From contig JAFMHE010000007.1 in the NCBI GenBank assembly GCA_017854675.1, positions 1-42,143 on the forward strand: 42,143 bases of DNA, in the 5' to 3' direction. The notes under the pieces were generated by a model, which did no database searches, was not told the DNA's origin, and saw only the letters and a list, made by a program, of their open reading frames with translations. The translations under genes were made by a program, and so were the position numbers. Shown in pieces: positions 1 to 8,691 of this stretch; position 1 is the stretch's first letter; every line of letters starts with the position of its first letter. This DNA comes from Paracoccaceae bacterium. Its GTDB lineage: Bacteria > Pseudomonadota > Alphaproteobacteria > Rhodobacterales > Rhodobacteraceae.

Positions 1-205
1 TGGGTTGAACCTCGTAGGAATGGACGCGGTTCAGGAATGTGCCGGAGGGGTCCGCACCGTAGGGGTCTTGGTCAGACAGGGGCGCGCCGTAGTTTTCGGT
101 GTTCCAGCCTTTGCAGGAAATCACGCAAGCATGGCAGCCGACGCAGGTGTCCAGATCAATGACAAGGCCGAGTTTCTTTTGGGTGGATTGCGGAAGGGTC
201 GTCAT
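1..205 (-). CDS. soeB: Sulfite dehydrogenase iron-sulfur subunit SoeB (partial)
   Basis: This is the N-terminal 68 codons of a four-cluster ferredoxin-type subunit; the rest lies beyond the left edge. Reading leftward from the ATG at 205, residues 22-32 form a cysteine motif (CVGCHACVISC), the first [4Fe-4S] ligand set of DMSO-reductase-type electron-transfer subunits. It starts 76 bp after the soeA stop on the same strand, and soeA-soeB-soeC is the known order for cytoplasm-facing membrane-bound sulfite dehydrogenases. In that family SoeB passes electrons from the molybdenum subunit to the membrane anchor SoeC, which should lie just outside the window. The start follows GGAGCGCC, a reasonable ribosome binding site. 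The family call is secure. The Soe assignment rests on the xsc-pta neighbourhood. Confidence 0.85.
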   Translation of the reverse strand, partial: MTTLPQSTQKKLGLVIDLDTCVGCHACVISCKGWNTENYGAPLSDQDPYGADPSGTFLNRVHSYEVQP

Positions 206-281
206 GTGCGGCGCTCCTTTTTCAGGTCGGACTGGGGCCAGCCCCAGACCCCGGAGGTTATTTGGAAAATTGAATTAAGGA

Positions 282-3095
282 TCATTTGCCGACCTTCCAT
301 GCCAATTTGTCGGGGCCTTTGCCGACAGGGGATTTGATGGGCGGGTATTCGGGGCGCGATTCTTTGGGAGCCACTGCTTTTTCGATGCGCACCTTGAGGT
401 CGAACCACGCGGCTTGCCCGGTGATCGGGTCGGAGTTGGCCCAGCGCATGCCGTCTTTCTTGGGCGGGAGCAGTTCGTGGATAAGGTGGTTCAGCAGAAA
501 GCCTTTGGTGGCTTCTGGTGCGTCCTTGTCCAGTGCCCATGCGCCTTTGCGTTTGCCAATGGCGTTCCATGTCCACACTGTATTTTCGTTCAGGGCAGCC
601 ATTTCCATCACGGGTACGGTGATTTCGCCGTGAGGCGAGGAAACGCGCGCCCAGTCGCCGTCAGTCAGGTCGTGTTCGCGCATCAGCTTGGTGGGCAGAT
701 ACAGCGGATTGTGCCCATGCAATTGGCGCAGCCACGCGTTTTGTGAGCCCCACGAATGGTACATCGCCATCGGGCGCTGGGTGAGCGCGTTGATGGTATA
801 GCCTTCGTTGCCTTCCTGATCGGTTTCGTACCAGATCGGCAGGGGTGACATCGTGTCTTTGATCCGCTCGCGCAAGTGGTCTGGGGGCTGGCGATTCCCG
901 TGACCTTCGGCGGCGAGCTGGAATTTGCGCATCGGTTCTACATAAAGCGAGAACAGGTAGGGTTGGGGACTGTCATAAAGGCCCATGCCAACGGCCCAGT
1001 CCTGATAGGCGCGGTTCCATGGTTTGTAATAATTGGCGCCCGCGGGGATGTGTTCGACGAAAAAGCCACCGTTTTCGATGTAATTGTCGAGTTGGCTTTC
1101 GTTGACGTCACCGCGCCCTGATTGCAGGCCATTTTCGCCTGTGCGCCAGCCAGCGAGTGGGCCAATGCCCGGACGGCGCTGGTGGTTGACGATGTAGTCG
1201 GCGTAATCTGCATATTTCTGGCTGCCATCGTCGTTCACGAAACCGGGCAGGCCCAGTTTCGCGCCCAGATCGCACAGCGCGGATTGGAAGCCTTTGACGT
1301 TGCGGTCAGGTTCTACCACCGGCCAGCGGATCGCGTCTGCTGCGGCGTCTGCCTCGCAAATCGGGCGGTCCAAGAGCGAGATGCAATCGTGGCGTTCGAG
1401 GTACGTCGTATCGGGCAGGATAAGGTCGGAGTAGGCGACCATTTCGGATGAATAGGCGTCCGAATAGATGATATGCGGAATGACGTAATCGCCGTTCTCG
1501 TCCTTGTCGGTCAGCATTTCCATCACGCCGCCGGTGTTCATCGACGAATTCCACGACATGTTGGCCATGTACATGAACAAGGTGTCGATCTTGTAGGGGT
1601 CGCCCACATGTGCGTTGGAGATAACCATGTGCATCAGGCCGTGCGAGGACATGGGGTTTTCCCATGTGAACGCTTTATCAATACGTGCGGCTGTACCGTC
1701 CGCTTTGAGTGCCAGATCATCGGGACCGTGAACGAAGCCCAAGTGTGGGCCGTTCAAGGGCGCGCCGGGGGTGATGCCGACGTGCGGTTTTGGGTGTGCG
1801 GTTGCAGGCTTGGGGTAGGGCGGTTTGAAACGGAAACCGCCGGGGACTTCGACGGTGCCCAGCAGGATTTGTAGCACGTGCAATGCGCGGCAGGTCTGGA
1901 AGCCGTTCGCATGTGCAGAGATGCCGCGCATGGCGTGAAAGGATACCGGGCGGCCGGTCATGGTGGCGTGTTTCTCGCCGCGGAAATCGGTCCATTCGTG
2001 GTCCAGCTCGAAGGATTCCTCGAATGCGACGCGGGCCAGTTCGGCGGCGATGGCGCGGATGCGACCTGCGGAAATACCGCAACGGTCGGCGACGGCTTCG
2101 GGAGCGTATTCGTCTGACAGATACATCTCTGCCATTTTGTGGAAGACCGGTGCGTGGGTGACGCCCTTGGCGCGGTGGGTGCCTGATAGGTCGGGTTTGA
2201 CGCCCGGCTGATCAAACGGGGTCAGCTTGCCCGTGACGCGATCCATGACCAGTTGTTTGCCATTGTCATCGCGCAAATAGAGGCCGTAATCGGGCGATTT
2301 TTCATCGCCGTTGATCAATACGGGCGCGTCGGTGTATTGCGCCAGATAGTTCAGGTCGATTTTGCCGGCCTTCATCAGGCAATGCACCATCGCGAGGATG
2401 AACAGACCGTCGGTGCCGGGCGTGATGCCGACCCAATCGTCTGCCACGGCGTTATAGCCCGTGCGGATCGGGTTTACGCCGATGATACGGGCGCCACGTG
2501 CCTTGATCTTGCCGATTCCCATCTTGATCGGGTTTGAATCGTGATCTTCGGCCACGCCGAACAGCATGAAAAGCTTGGTGTGATCCCAATCGGGTTGGCC
2601 GAATTCCCAGAACGCACCGCCCATGGTGTAGATGCCAGCGGCGGCCATATTCACCGAGCAGAAACCACCGTGGGCTGCATAGTTCGGGGTGCCGAAGGCC
2701 TGCGCCCAGAGCGACGTGAACGATTGCGACTGGTCGCGGCCCGTGAAAAACGCCAGCTTTTCGGGGTTGTCGTTGCGGATCGGTTCCAGCCAATCGGCGG
2801 CGATCTGATATGCCTCGTCCCAGCTGATTTCCTCGAATTCGCCAGACCCGCGCGGACCGACACGCTTTAACGGCGCTTTCAACCGTGAAGGCGCGTTGTG
2901 CTGCATGATGCCCGCAGACCCTTTGGCGCAAAGCACGCCTTTGTTAACCGGATGGTCACGGTTGCCTTCTATGTAGGCCACCTTGCCCTCTTTCATGTGC
3001 ACGTTGATGCCGCAGCGGCAGGCGCACATATAGCAGGTCGTCTTGCGGATCTCGTCGGATACCTTGGGGCTGAGGTCAATAACGGGTTGGTTCAT
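282..3095 (-). CDS. soeA: Sulfite dehydrogenase molybdopterin subunit SoeA
   Basis: This 937-aa molybdopterin oxidoreductase of the DMSO reductase superfamily should oxidise sulfite to sulfate in the cytoplasm, passing electrons to SoeB and a quinone-linked SoeC. Residues C21, C24, C28 and C56 give the Cx2Cx3C...C pattern of the N-terminal [4Fe-4S] cluster, followed by the large bis-MGD domain and a C-terminal dinucleotide-binding domain (about 750-870). There is no Tat signal, unlike periplasmic relatives, which fits the cytoplasmic SoeABC type. The ATG at 3095 follows AAAGGAAG at good spacing. It lies 20 bp after the exporter gene stop, in one leftward run with xsc and pta, so it probably disposes of the sulfite made by Xsc. 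Other superfamily members such as polysulfide reductase are alternatives on sequence alone; context favours sulfite. Confidence 0.87.
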   Translation of the reverse strand: MNQPVIDLSPKVSDEIRKTTCYMCACRCGINVHMKEGKVAYIEGNRDHPVNKGVLCAKGSAGIMQHNAPSRLKAPLKRVGPRGSGEFEEISWDEAYQIAADWLEPIRNDNPEKLAFFTGRDQSQSFTSLWAQAFGTPNYAAHGGFCSVNMAAAGIYTMGGAFWEFGQPDWDHTKLFMLFGVAEDHDSNPIKMGIGKIKARGARIIGVNPIRTGYNAVADDWVGITPGTDGLFILAMVHCLMKAGKIDLNYLAQYTDAPVLINGDEKSPDYGLYLRDDNGKQLVMDRVTGKLTPFDQPGVKPDLSGTHRAKGVTHAPVFHKMAEMYLSDEYAPEAVADRCGISAGRIRAIAAELARVAFEESFELDHEWTDFRGEKHATMTGRPVSFHAMRGISAHANGFQTCRALHVLQILLGTVEVPGGFRFKPPYPKPATAHPKPHVGITPGAPLNGPHLGFVHGPDDLALKADGTAARIDKAFTWENPMSSHGLMHMVISNAHVGDPYKIDTLFMYMANMSWNSSMNTGGVMEMLTDKDENGDYVIPHIIYSDAYSSEMVAYSDLILPDTTYLERHDCISLLDRPICEADAAADAIRWPVVEPDRNVKGFQSALCDLGAKLGLPGFVNDDGSQKYADYADYIVNHQRRPGIGPLAGWRTGENGLQSGRGDVNESQLDNYIENGGFFVEHIPAGANYYKPWNRAYQDWAVGMGLYDSPQPYLFSLYVEPMRKFQLAAEGHGNRQPPDHLRERIKDTMSPLPIWYETDQEGNEGYTINALTQRPMAMYHSWGSQNAWLRQLHGHNPLYLPTKLMREHDLTDGDWARVSSPHGEITVPVMEMAALNENTVWTWNAIGKRKGAWALDKDAPEATKGFLLNHLIHELLPPKKDGMRWANSDPITGQAAWFDLKVRIEKAVAPKESRPEYPPIKSPVGKGPDKLAWKVGK

Positions 3096-3115
3096 GGTGG
3101 TCTTCCTTTCTCAGG

Positions 3116-3874
3116 TCAGATCAGACTGCGTAGGAGCGACAATGCCGCGAGCCCAATCAGCAGACACAGGCAGAAGGGTTTATAATAAGGTTCCCAACGG
3201 GGATTGAAGAGCTTGGTGCCAAGCCAGACGCCGAGCAGGGTTGCAGGGATCAGCGTAAGCGCGCTGAGCATCGCGGTCGAGGTCATCACCCCGAAATAGA
3301 TCAGATATATCAAAGAGCCGAGTGAGCCGATAAAGAGATAGAGCACCAATGTCGCGCGCATGGAACGCGCGTTGTCGTTCTGGCTGAGCACGTAAAGCGC
3401 GACTACCATCCCGCCGACATGTGCCACACCTCCCGCGATCCCGGCCACGAAGCCCGCGATCAGCGTGCCAGCGCGGCTTGCCAGCGCGGGGATGTTTACT
3501 TTTAACAATTGCATCCCAGCCAAGATCAGGATGATGACCAGCGCGATCTGGGCTGATGCCTCTCGCGGCAGGCTGACGGTTAGCCACAGTCCCAAAGGCC
3601 AGCCAAGCCAGTTGCCGATCACCAGCAGCACGGTGCGTGGCCGGTCCGCGTCCTGCCAGCCGCCGCGCGCCATCAACAGGCTTGCGGCCATTTCCTGAAA
3701 CCACAGGATCGGGATCAGCAAGATAGGGGGAATGAAGCTGGCTGCCGAGGCCATCACAATCGCCGAGAGCGCAAATCCCGCAAAGCCCCGCACCAACCCT
3801 GCTGCGAAGATGATCACAAACAGCAGTACCGTTTCCGAAGACGACGTGGGTAGCGCGGACCATAATTCAGCCAT
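3116..3874 (-). CDS. TauE/SafE family membrane exporter (probable sulfite exporter)
   Basis: This is a 252-aa hydrophobic protein with about seven to eight membrane segments and the internally repeated small-residue-rich helices of the TauE/SafE (TSUP) family, for example around residues 17-50 and 135-165. Members beside sulfonate-degrading genes are thought to export sulfite or sulfoacetate. Its ATG at 3874 overlaps the pta stop by 8 bp, and soeA follows after 20 bp, so it is translationally linked to pta and sits between the sulfite-producing and sulfite-oxidising steps. Having both an exporter and a dehydrogenase suggests two routes for sulfite removal. The substrate is inferred from context only. 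Confidence 0.8.
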   Translation of the reverse strand: MAELWSALPTSSSETVLLFVIIFAAGLVRGFAGFALSAIVMASAASFIPPILLIPILWFQEMAASLLMARGGWQDADRPRTVLLVIGNWLGWPLGLWLTVSLPREASAQIALVIILILAGMQLLKVNIPALASRAGTLIAGFVAGIAGGVAHVGGMVVALYVLSQNDNARSMRATLVLYLFIGSLGSLIYLIYFGVMTSTAMLSALTLIPATLLGVWLGTKLFNPRWEPYYKPFCLCLLIGLAALSLLRSLI

Positions 3875-4871
3875 CTCCTGCCGCCTGAAGGACCGTAACG
3901 GCGATCATGTTGAGAACATCGTCGGCAGTGCAGCCGCGAGACAGGTCATTGGCCGGTTTGGCAAGGCCCTGCAAAACAGGGCCAATGGCCTGCGCCCCGC
4001 CGATGCGTTGTGCAATTTTGTAGCCAATGTTGCCTGCGTCAAGGTTTGGGAAAACCATGACATTGGCGTGGCCCGCAACGGTTGAGCCGGGTGCCTTGGA
4101 CGCGCCGACCTCTGGCACGAAAGCGGCGTCGAATTGCAGTTCGCCATCGGCGTCCAGATCCGGATGGGTATCCCTGAGGATCGCCGATGCATCGCTGACC
4201 TTGGTCACATTGGGGTGCTTGGCGCTGCCCATGGTCGAAAAGCTGAGCAGTGCGACCTTGGGCGTCTCTCCCAGCAATTGCTGGTGCGACGCGGCTGACG
4301 CCACAGCAATTGCTGCCAGTTCTTCGGCATTGGGGTCGATGACCAAGCCGCAGTCGCCAAACGTCATCGCGGCACGACCAGACGGGTGGTTTTCCGGCAA
4401 AGCCATCAGGAAAAAGCTGGAGACCAGCGATGCGGTCTTGGCCTTGCCAATGACCTGCAACGCGGCACGCACAGTGTCTGAAGTCGTGGCAACAGCGCCG
4501 CCAACCGTCCCGTCCGCATGGCCATTGCGCACCATCATTGCGGCAAACACCAACCGGTCGCGGGCCTGTTTGGCGGCAACGTCTGTGCTCACACCCTTGT
4601 GTTTGCGCAAGTCGAAATATGACCCTGCGACCTCTGCTGTCAGGTGAGAGGTCACAGGGTCTTGGATGGAAATTTTGTCTACGTCTGTGGCACCGGCCGC
4701 GGTCAGCAGAGCCGCAACAGCCGATGTAGGCCCTACTAGCGTGATCCGGGCGATGCCTGCGCGCGTGGCCGCAAGCGCACCGGCCACGATCCGGGGATCG
4801 TGGCCTTCGCTCAGAACGATGTGGGCAGGCTGGGACGCTGCGCGCTTGCGTAACTCTTGCAGCATTGTCAT
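3867..4871 (-). CDS. pta: Phosphate acetyltransferase
   Basis: This 334-aa single-domain phosphotransacetylase converts acetyl phosphate and CoA to acetyl-CoA and phosphate. It is the short form without the N-terminal DRTGG/P-loop region of enteric Pta, and is typical of bacteria that degrade C2 sulfonates. Family features include the N-terminal SEGHDPR segment (about residues 21-27) and the C-terminal FPNLDAGNIGYK segment that lines the CoA/acetyl-phosphate site. It starts 24 bp after the xsc stop, with AAGGAG 7 nt before the ATG, so it receives acetyl phosphate directly from Xsc. It overlaps the following exporter gene by 8 bp. The call is firm. Confidence 0.95.
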   Translation of the reverse strand: MTMLQELRKRAASQPAHIVLSEGHDPRIVAGALAATRAGIARITLVGPTSAVAALLTAAGATDVDKISIQDPVTSHLTAEVAGSYFDLRKHKGVSTDVAAKQARDRLVFAAMMVRNGHADGTVGGAVATTSDTVRAALQVIGKAKTASLVSSFFLMALPENHPSGRAAMTFGDCGLVIDPNAEELAAIAVASAASHQQLLGETPKVALLSFSTMGSAKHPNVTKVSDASAILRDTHPDLDADGELQFDAAFVPEVGASKAPGSTVAGHANVMVFPNLDAGNIGYKIAQRIGGAQAIGPVLQGLAKPANDLSRGCTADDVLNMIAVTVLQAAGDG

Positions 4872-4895
4872 AGCCTGCTCCTTGTTTTGTCGGGT

Positions 4896-6677
4896 TTATG
4901 CGCGGACCTGGCTGCGCATATCGTCCTTGGAAATACCTGCCACAGAAACCGGTTTTTTCATCGCATCGCGGCGGAAAGGCTCACCCAGTTCCTGGTTCAG
5001 AACGACTTCGATGAACGTTGTGACGCCATCTTTCATCTGCTCTTTGACGGCTGTGTTAAGCGCGTCTGTCAGCTCTTCCATGCCTGTGACCTGAACACCT
5101 TTCAGGCCGCAACCTCTTGCAATCTCGGCATAGTTCACACCTTCGTTCAGCTCTGTGCCGACAAAGTTATCCTTGAACCACAACGTGGTGTTCCGCTTTT
5201 CAGCACCCCACTGGTAGTTGCGGAAGATGATCATGGTGATCGCAGGCCAATCGCCACGACCGCATGCTGTCATTTCGTTCATGGAAATGCCGAATGCGCC
5301 GTCGCCTGCGAAACCGATGACCGGAACGTCCGGGCAGCCGATTTTTGCGCCAAGGATCGCGGGCAGGCCGTAGCCACACGGACCAAACAGGCCCGGTGCC
5401 AGATACTTGCGACCTTTGTCGAAGGACGGGTAGGCGTTGCCGATCGCGCAGTTGTTGCCGATGTCGGACGAGATGATAGCATCGGGTGGCATCGCGGACA
5501 TGATCGCACGCCACGCCTGACGGGGCGCCATACGGTCGGGCTGGCGGTTGCGCGCACGCTCGTTCCAGTCGATGCCCTCATCGGTGTCGTCCTCGTGATC
5601 CATAGACGACAGTTCTTGGGCCCAGCGGGATTTGGTCAACGCCACCAGTTCGGTCCGCTCTTTACGGCCCTTGTCGCCTGCACCGGGTGCGAGGTTGTCG
5701 AGGATCTGCTCTGCCACACGCTTGGCGTCGCCCTGTATGGCCACGTCGACCTTTTTGGTCAGGCCGATGCGGTCAGAGTTGATGTCGACCTGAATGATTT
5801 TCGCATCTGTCGGCCAGTAGTTGATGCCATAGCCCGGCAGCGTGGAAAACGGGTTCAACCGGTTGCCCAGTGCCAGAACAACATCGGCTTTCTGGATGAT
5901 TTCCATCGCCGCCTTGGAGCCGTTGTAGCCCAAAGGTCCAACGGCCAGCGGGTGACCACCGGGGAAGGCGTCGTTGTGCTGATAGTTGCACGCAACCGGT
6001 GCTGACAGCGCTTCGGCCAGTTTGGCAGAGGCGTCGATGCCACCTGAAAGGATCACGCCTGCGCCGTTCAGGATGACGGGGAACGCCGCCTCGGACAGCA
6101 GCTTGGCCGCGTCTTTGACCGCTTGCTCGCCGCCTTGTGGGCGCTCAAGACGGATGATCTGTGGCAGCTCAATGTCGATGACCTGGGTCCAATAATCACG
6201 CGGGATGTTGATCTGCGCCGGCGCAGAACCGCGCCATGCTTTCTCGATCACACGGTTCAGAACTTCGGCCATGCGCGACGGGTCGCGGACCTCTTCTTGA
6301 TAGCAAACCATGTCTTCAAACAGTTTCATCTGTTCGATTTCCTGAAAGCCGCCCTGACCGATGGTCTTGTTCGCCGCCTGCGGTGTGACCAGCAGCATGG
6401 GCGTATGGTTCCAATAAGCCGTTTTGATCGGTGTGACGAAGTTGGTGATGCCCGGACCGTTCTGAGCGATGGCCATGGACATTTTGCCGGACGCGCGTGT
6501 GTAGCCGTCCGCGATCATGCCGCCGGATGTTTCATGGGCACAATCCCAGAACTTGATGCCCGCAGCAGGGAACAGGTCAGAGATTGGCATCATGGCAGAG
6601 CCAATGATCCCGAAGGCGTTGTCGATGCCGTGCATCTGAAGGACTTTTACAAAGGCCTCTTCGGTGGTCATTTTCAT
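4896..6677 (-). CDS. xsc: Sulfoacetaldehyde acetyltransferase
   Basis: This 593-aa thiamine-diphosphate enzyme cleaves sulfoacetaldehyde with phosphate into acetyl phosphate and sulfite, the carbon-sulfur bond-breaking step of taurine catabolism. It has the three-domain acetohydroxyacid-synthase-like architecture: Pyr domain with the catalytic Glu region (HETSGG, about residues 48-53), a central domain, and a C-terminal PP domain with the GDG...N cofactor motif (GDGAFGIS through FRNYQWG, about residues 455-490). The long NYQWGAEKRN segment is typical of Xsc rather than acetolactate synthase. The ATG at 6677 follows AAGGA with a 9-nt spacer; an in-frame Met two codons later is an alternative. 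It heads the xsc-pta-exporter-soeAB run and is preceded by a putative TauR repeat pair. Confidence 0.97.
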   Translation of the reverse strand: MKMTTEEAFVKVLQMHGIDNAFGIIGSAMMPISDLFPAAGIKFWDCAHETSGGMIADGYTRASGKMSMAIAQNGPGITNFVTPIKTAYWNHTPMLLVTPQAANKTIGQGGFQEIEQMKLFEDMVCYQEEVRDPSRMAEVLNRVIEKAWRGSAPAQINIPRDYWTQVIDIELPQIIRLERPQGGEQAVKDAAKLLSEAAFPVILNGAGVILSGGIDASAKLAEALSAPVACNYQHNDAFPGGHPLAVGPLGYNGSKAAMEIIQKADVVLALGNRLNPFSTLPGYGINYWPTDAKIIQVDINSDRIGLTKKVDVAIQGDAKRVAEQILDNLAPGAGDKGRKERTELVALTKSRWAQELSSMDHEDDTDEGIDWNERARNRQPDRMAPRQAWRAIMSAMPPDAIISSDIGNNCAIGNAYPSFDKGRKYLAPGLFGPCGYGLPAILGAKIGCPDVPVIGFAGDGAFGISMNEMTACGRGDWPAITMIIFRNYQWGAEKRNTTLWFKDNFVGTELNEGVNYAEIARGCGLKGVQVTGMEELTDALNTAVKEQMKDGVTTFIEVVLNQELGEPFRRDAMKKPVSVAGISKDDMRSQVRA

Positions 6678-6759
6678 AGCGTATCATCCTTAAAAATTGG
6701 TGAAAGGCGGCGTGCGATTCTTTGATCTCGCGTAAACTAGTCGTGTCGGACAGGGGGGG

Positions 6760-6792
6760 TTAGGTCCAGTTCACATCCTGCTTTAATACCAA
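6760..6792 (-). promoter_or_regulatory. Putative TauR direct repeats upstream of xsc
   Basis: Read on the minus strand, CTGGACCTAA lies at 6769-6760. It matches exactly the CTGGACYTAA repeat described for TauR of Rhodobacter capsulatus. A weaker copy, TTGGTATTAA (7 of 10), lies 23 bp upstream at 6792-6783. The pair is 83-115 bp before the xsc ATG, nearly the same distance as the pair before tpa. The outer copy comes within 10 bp of the tauR stop codon. No good -35 or -10 is evident between repeat and gene, as expected of an activator-dependent promoter. Confidence 0.65.
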
Positions 6793-6799
6793 AGAGGGT

Positions 6800-8257
6800 T
6801 CATGCATGCATTTCCTCTGCGATGATGCCGACACCCTCTGTAATGCGGGGCGTCGGGATAGAGGAATAGGCCAGCCGGTAGTAGTTCGAGGGTTGATGAT
6901 CGCCCGCAAAAAAGGCGCGGCCCGGTTCAATCAGCACGCCGCGTTTTTGCAACCGCTTGGCCGCATCGCCGGTATCAACGCCATCAGGCGCGCGCATCCA
7001 GAACGACGAACCGCCATAATCACCGCGCCCCGAAATACGTAGGCCGTGATGCATCATCGCGTCCTCCATCACCCGGCGGCGTTCCTGCAAGGCAGTCCCC
7101 ATGCGGCGGATCAGCGCGTCGTAGTGGCCAAGCGACAAGAAATAGGAAGCGGTCCGTTGAATGTGGCCGGGCGGATGGCGCAGCACAGATGCGCGCAGGG
7201 CCCGCGCCTCGCGGATGAAGGGTTCAGATCCAACCAGATAGCCGAGCCGCAAACCGGGAAAAAGCGACTTTGAGAAGCTGCCGACATAGATAACGCGACC
7301 ATCTGTATCGAGTGATTTCAGCGCTGGAGACGGCGATTTCAGGAAGGACATCTCAAACTCGTAGTCGTCCTCGACGATCAATGCATCCAGTTCGCGTGCG
7401 CGGTCCAAAAGGGCGCGCCGACGGTGCATCGGCATGGTCGCATTCGTCGGACATTGGTGGCTGGGCGTGGTGAAAATCACATCCGTTTCGGGTGGGATTG
7501 CATCGGGTGGCAGGCCATCTTGATCAACGCGCACAGGGGTTACGTGGCAGCGCGACTGCGAAAGGATGTCACGCAGCGCGGGATAGCAGGGATCTTCTAA
7601 TGCTGCGCGGCGGCGCTGTGTCAGCAGCACTTGTGTGGTCAGCCAAAGTGCGTTTTGCGCGCCTAAAGTGATCAGGATTTGTTCAGGCCGTGCGGTGATC
7701 CCACGGCGCGGCAGCGTGTGGCGCGCAATGAATTCGATCAGCTGCGGATCGTCCTGATCATAATAGTCGGTGGTCAGCGAGGTGAAGTCGCGTTGCCCCA
7801 GCGCTTGCAGGGCACATAGGCGCCAGTTCGCGTGGTCAAACAGCGTTTGATCCGCCTGACCATAGACGAAAGGGTAGCGGAATTTGGCCCAGTCCTGTGG
7901 CTTTGTCAGGCCAGCACCGCCGCTGAATTTCTGACCGATGGCGCGGGTCCAATCAACCGCATCCGGACTTTCCGGGGCAGGTGAAAAGCTGGGTGGGGCA
8001 GGGGCATTTTCGGAAACGAAATAGCCCGATCGGCCGCGGGAAACGAGGTAATCATTGGCCTGCAATTCGGTGTAGGCGATGGTCACGGTGATGCGGCTGA
8101 CACCCAGATGCATGGCGAGTTTGCGGGTGGAGGGGAGTTTCTCACCCTGTTGGAAGCGACCAGATAAAATGCCTTGCGCAATCATCTGCTGAATCTGCTG
8201 TTGCAGCGTGCCTTGCGCCTCTGGGTGCAGAAAGAATGTTTCGACGGGAAGGGTCAT
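6800..8257 (-). CDS. tauR: MocR/GntR-type transcriptional regulator TauR
   Basis: This 485-aa regulator has an N-terminal GntR winged-helix domain (about residues 12-80; GEKLPSTRKLA and the recognition-helix segment LGVSRITVTIAY) joined by a linker to a fold-type I aminotransferase-like domain (about 125-480). The VEDDYEFEM segment and the YVGSFSKSLFPGLR segment with the PLP lysine are present. MocR proteins of this type sense amine ligands through PLP, and TauR activates taurine genes in Rhodobacterales. It is encoded 122 bp upstream of xsc on the same strand. The ATG at 8257 has no recognisable Shine-Dalgarno sequence, but a good promoter ends 6 nt before it, so the mRNA may be leaderless. 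Function is inferred from family and position. Confidence 0.93.
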   Translation of the reverse strand: MTLPVETFFLHPEAQGTLQQQIQQMIAQGILSGRFQQGEKLPSTRKLAMHLGVSRITVTIAYTELQANDYLVSRGRSGYFVSENAPAPPSFSPAPESPDAVDWTRAIGQKFSGGAGLTKPQDWAKFRYPFVYGQADQTLFDHANWRLCALQALGQRDFTSLTTDYYDQDDPQLIEFIARHTLPRRGITARPEQILITLGAQNALWLTTQVLLTQRRRAALEDPCYPALRDILSQSRCHVTPVRVDQDGLPPDAIPPETDVIFTTPSHQCPTNATMPMHRRRALLDRARELDALIVEDDYEFEMSFLKSPSPALKSLDTDGRVIYVGSFSKSLFPGLRLGYLVGSEPFIREARALRASVLRHPPGHIQRTASYFLSLGHYDALIRRMGTALQERRRVMEDAMMHHGLRISGRGDYGGSSFWMRAPDGVDTGDAAKRLQKRGVLIEPGRAFFAGDHQPSNYYRLAYSSIPTPRITEGVGIIAEEMHA

Positions 8258-8303
8258 TCGATCATGATACTCTGGACTTACGCGCGTATCAATCTGGTAA
8301 TAC
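8258..8303 (-). promoter_or_regulatory. tauR promoter with overlapping TauR-like repeats
   Basis: On the minus strand TTGATA (8292-8287) and TATCAT (8269-8264) are each one base from consensus and are separated by 17 bp. Only 6 nt separate the -10 from the tauR ATG, which places the predicted start of transcription at the initiation codon. On the plus strand CTGGACTTAC (8272-8281) fills the spacer, and CTGGTAATAC (8294-8303), 22 bp further on, abuts the -35. A protein bound to both would block the promoter, so TauR autorepression is the simplest reading. The repeats face away from tauR, toward the LysE-type gene. Confidence 0.55.
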
Positions 8304-8691
8304 GTATATCTGAAAATGCTTCCGTATCCTGAAAAATATATTCCGTCTTACACACGAAGTAAAGTTATTAATGAGACTTTAGGTATCAAAAATTAAATCA
8401 GATGGCTTCCAGCCTGATATTTTCGGCTACACAACCCGCTTTGCGAACACTCATTCAGTTAAATGACCAACAACCCTCGACCAAAAAGGAGTGTTTCTTA
8501 ACTGTAGAGTAAGAAACATATGAAAAGAGAAGTCGAAATGCCGCACACTGAAAGGACTTACATCGATTGAAATGAGCAGCCCACTTTGTGCCGACTGGAA
8601 CGTAGTTAATGACAACTCTACGACGAACATCATTTGACGGGACGGTTTGGCTCTCCTAGCCTTGTGGTCCGAACATAAGGAACACGCCGTC
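8304..8691. other. AT-rich intergenic region with a perfect inverted repeat
   Basis: About 390 bp between tauR and the LysE-type gene contain no convincing gene. The stretch is clearly more AT-rich than its surroundings. The one structure that stands out is an inverted repeat, GTTTCTTA at 8493-8500 and TAAGAAAC at 8510-8517, perfect over 8 bp with a 9-bp spacer. That spacing suits an operator for a dimeric regulator as well as an RNA hairpin, and there is no U-run after it. A 16-codon ORF starts at 8520 just after the repeat but has no supporting features. Confidence 0.4.

Noticed and set aside
4857-6005. Rightward 382-codon frame opposite xsc
   Set aside because: Antisense shadow of xsc with no domain resemblance.
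8520-8570. A 16-codon peptide just after the inverted repeat in the tauR-lysE gap
   Set aside because: Too short to judge and no ribosome site; no amino-acid run suggests an attenuator leader.
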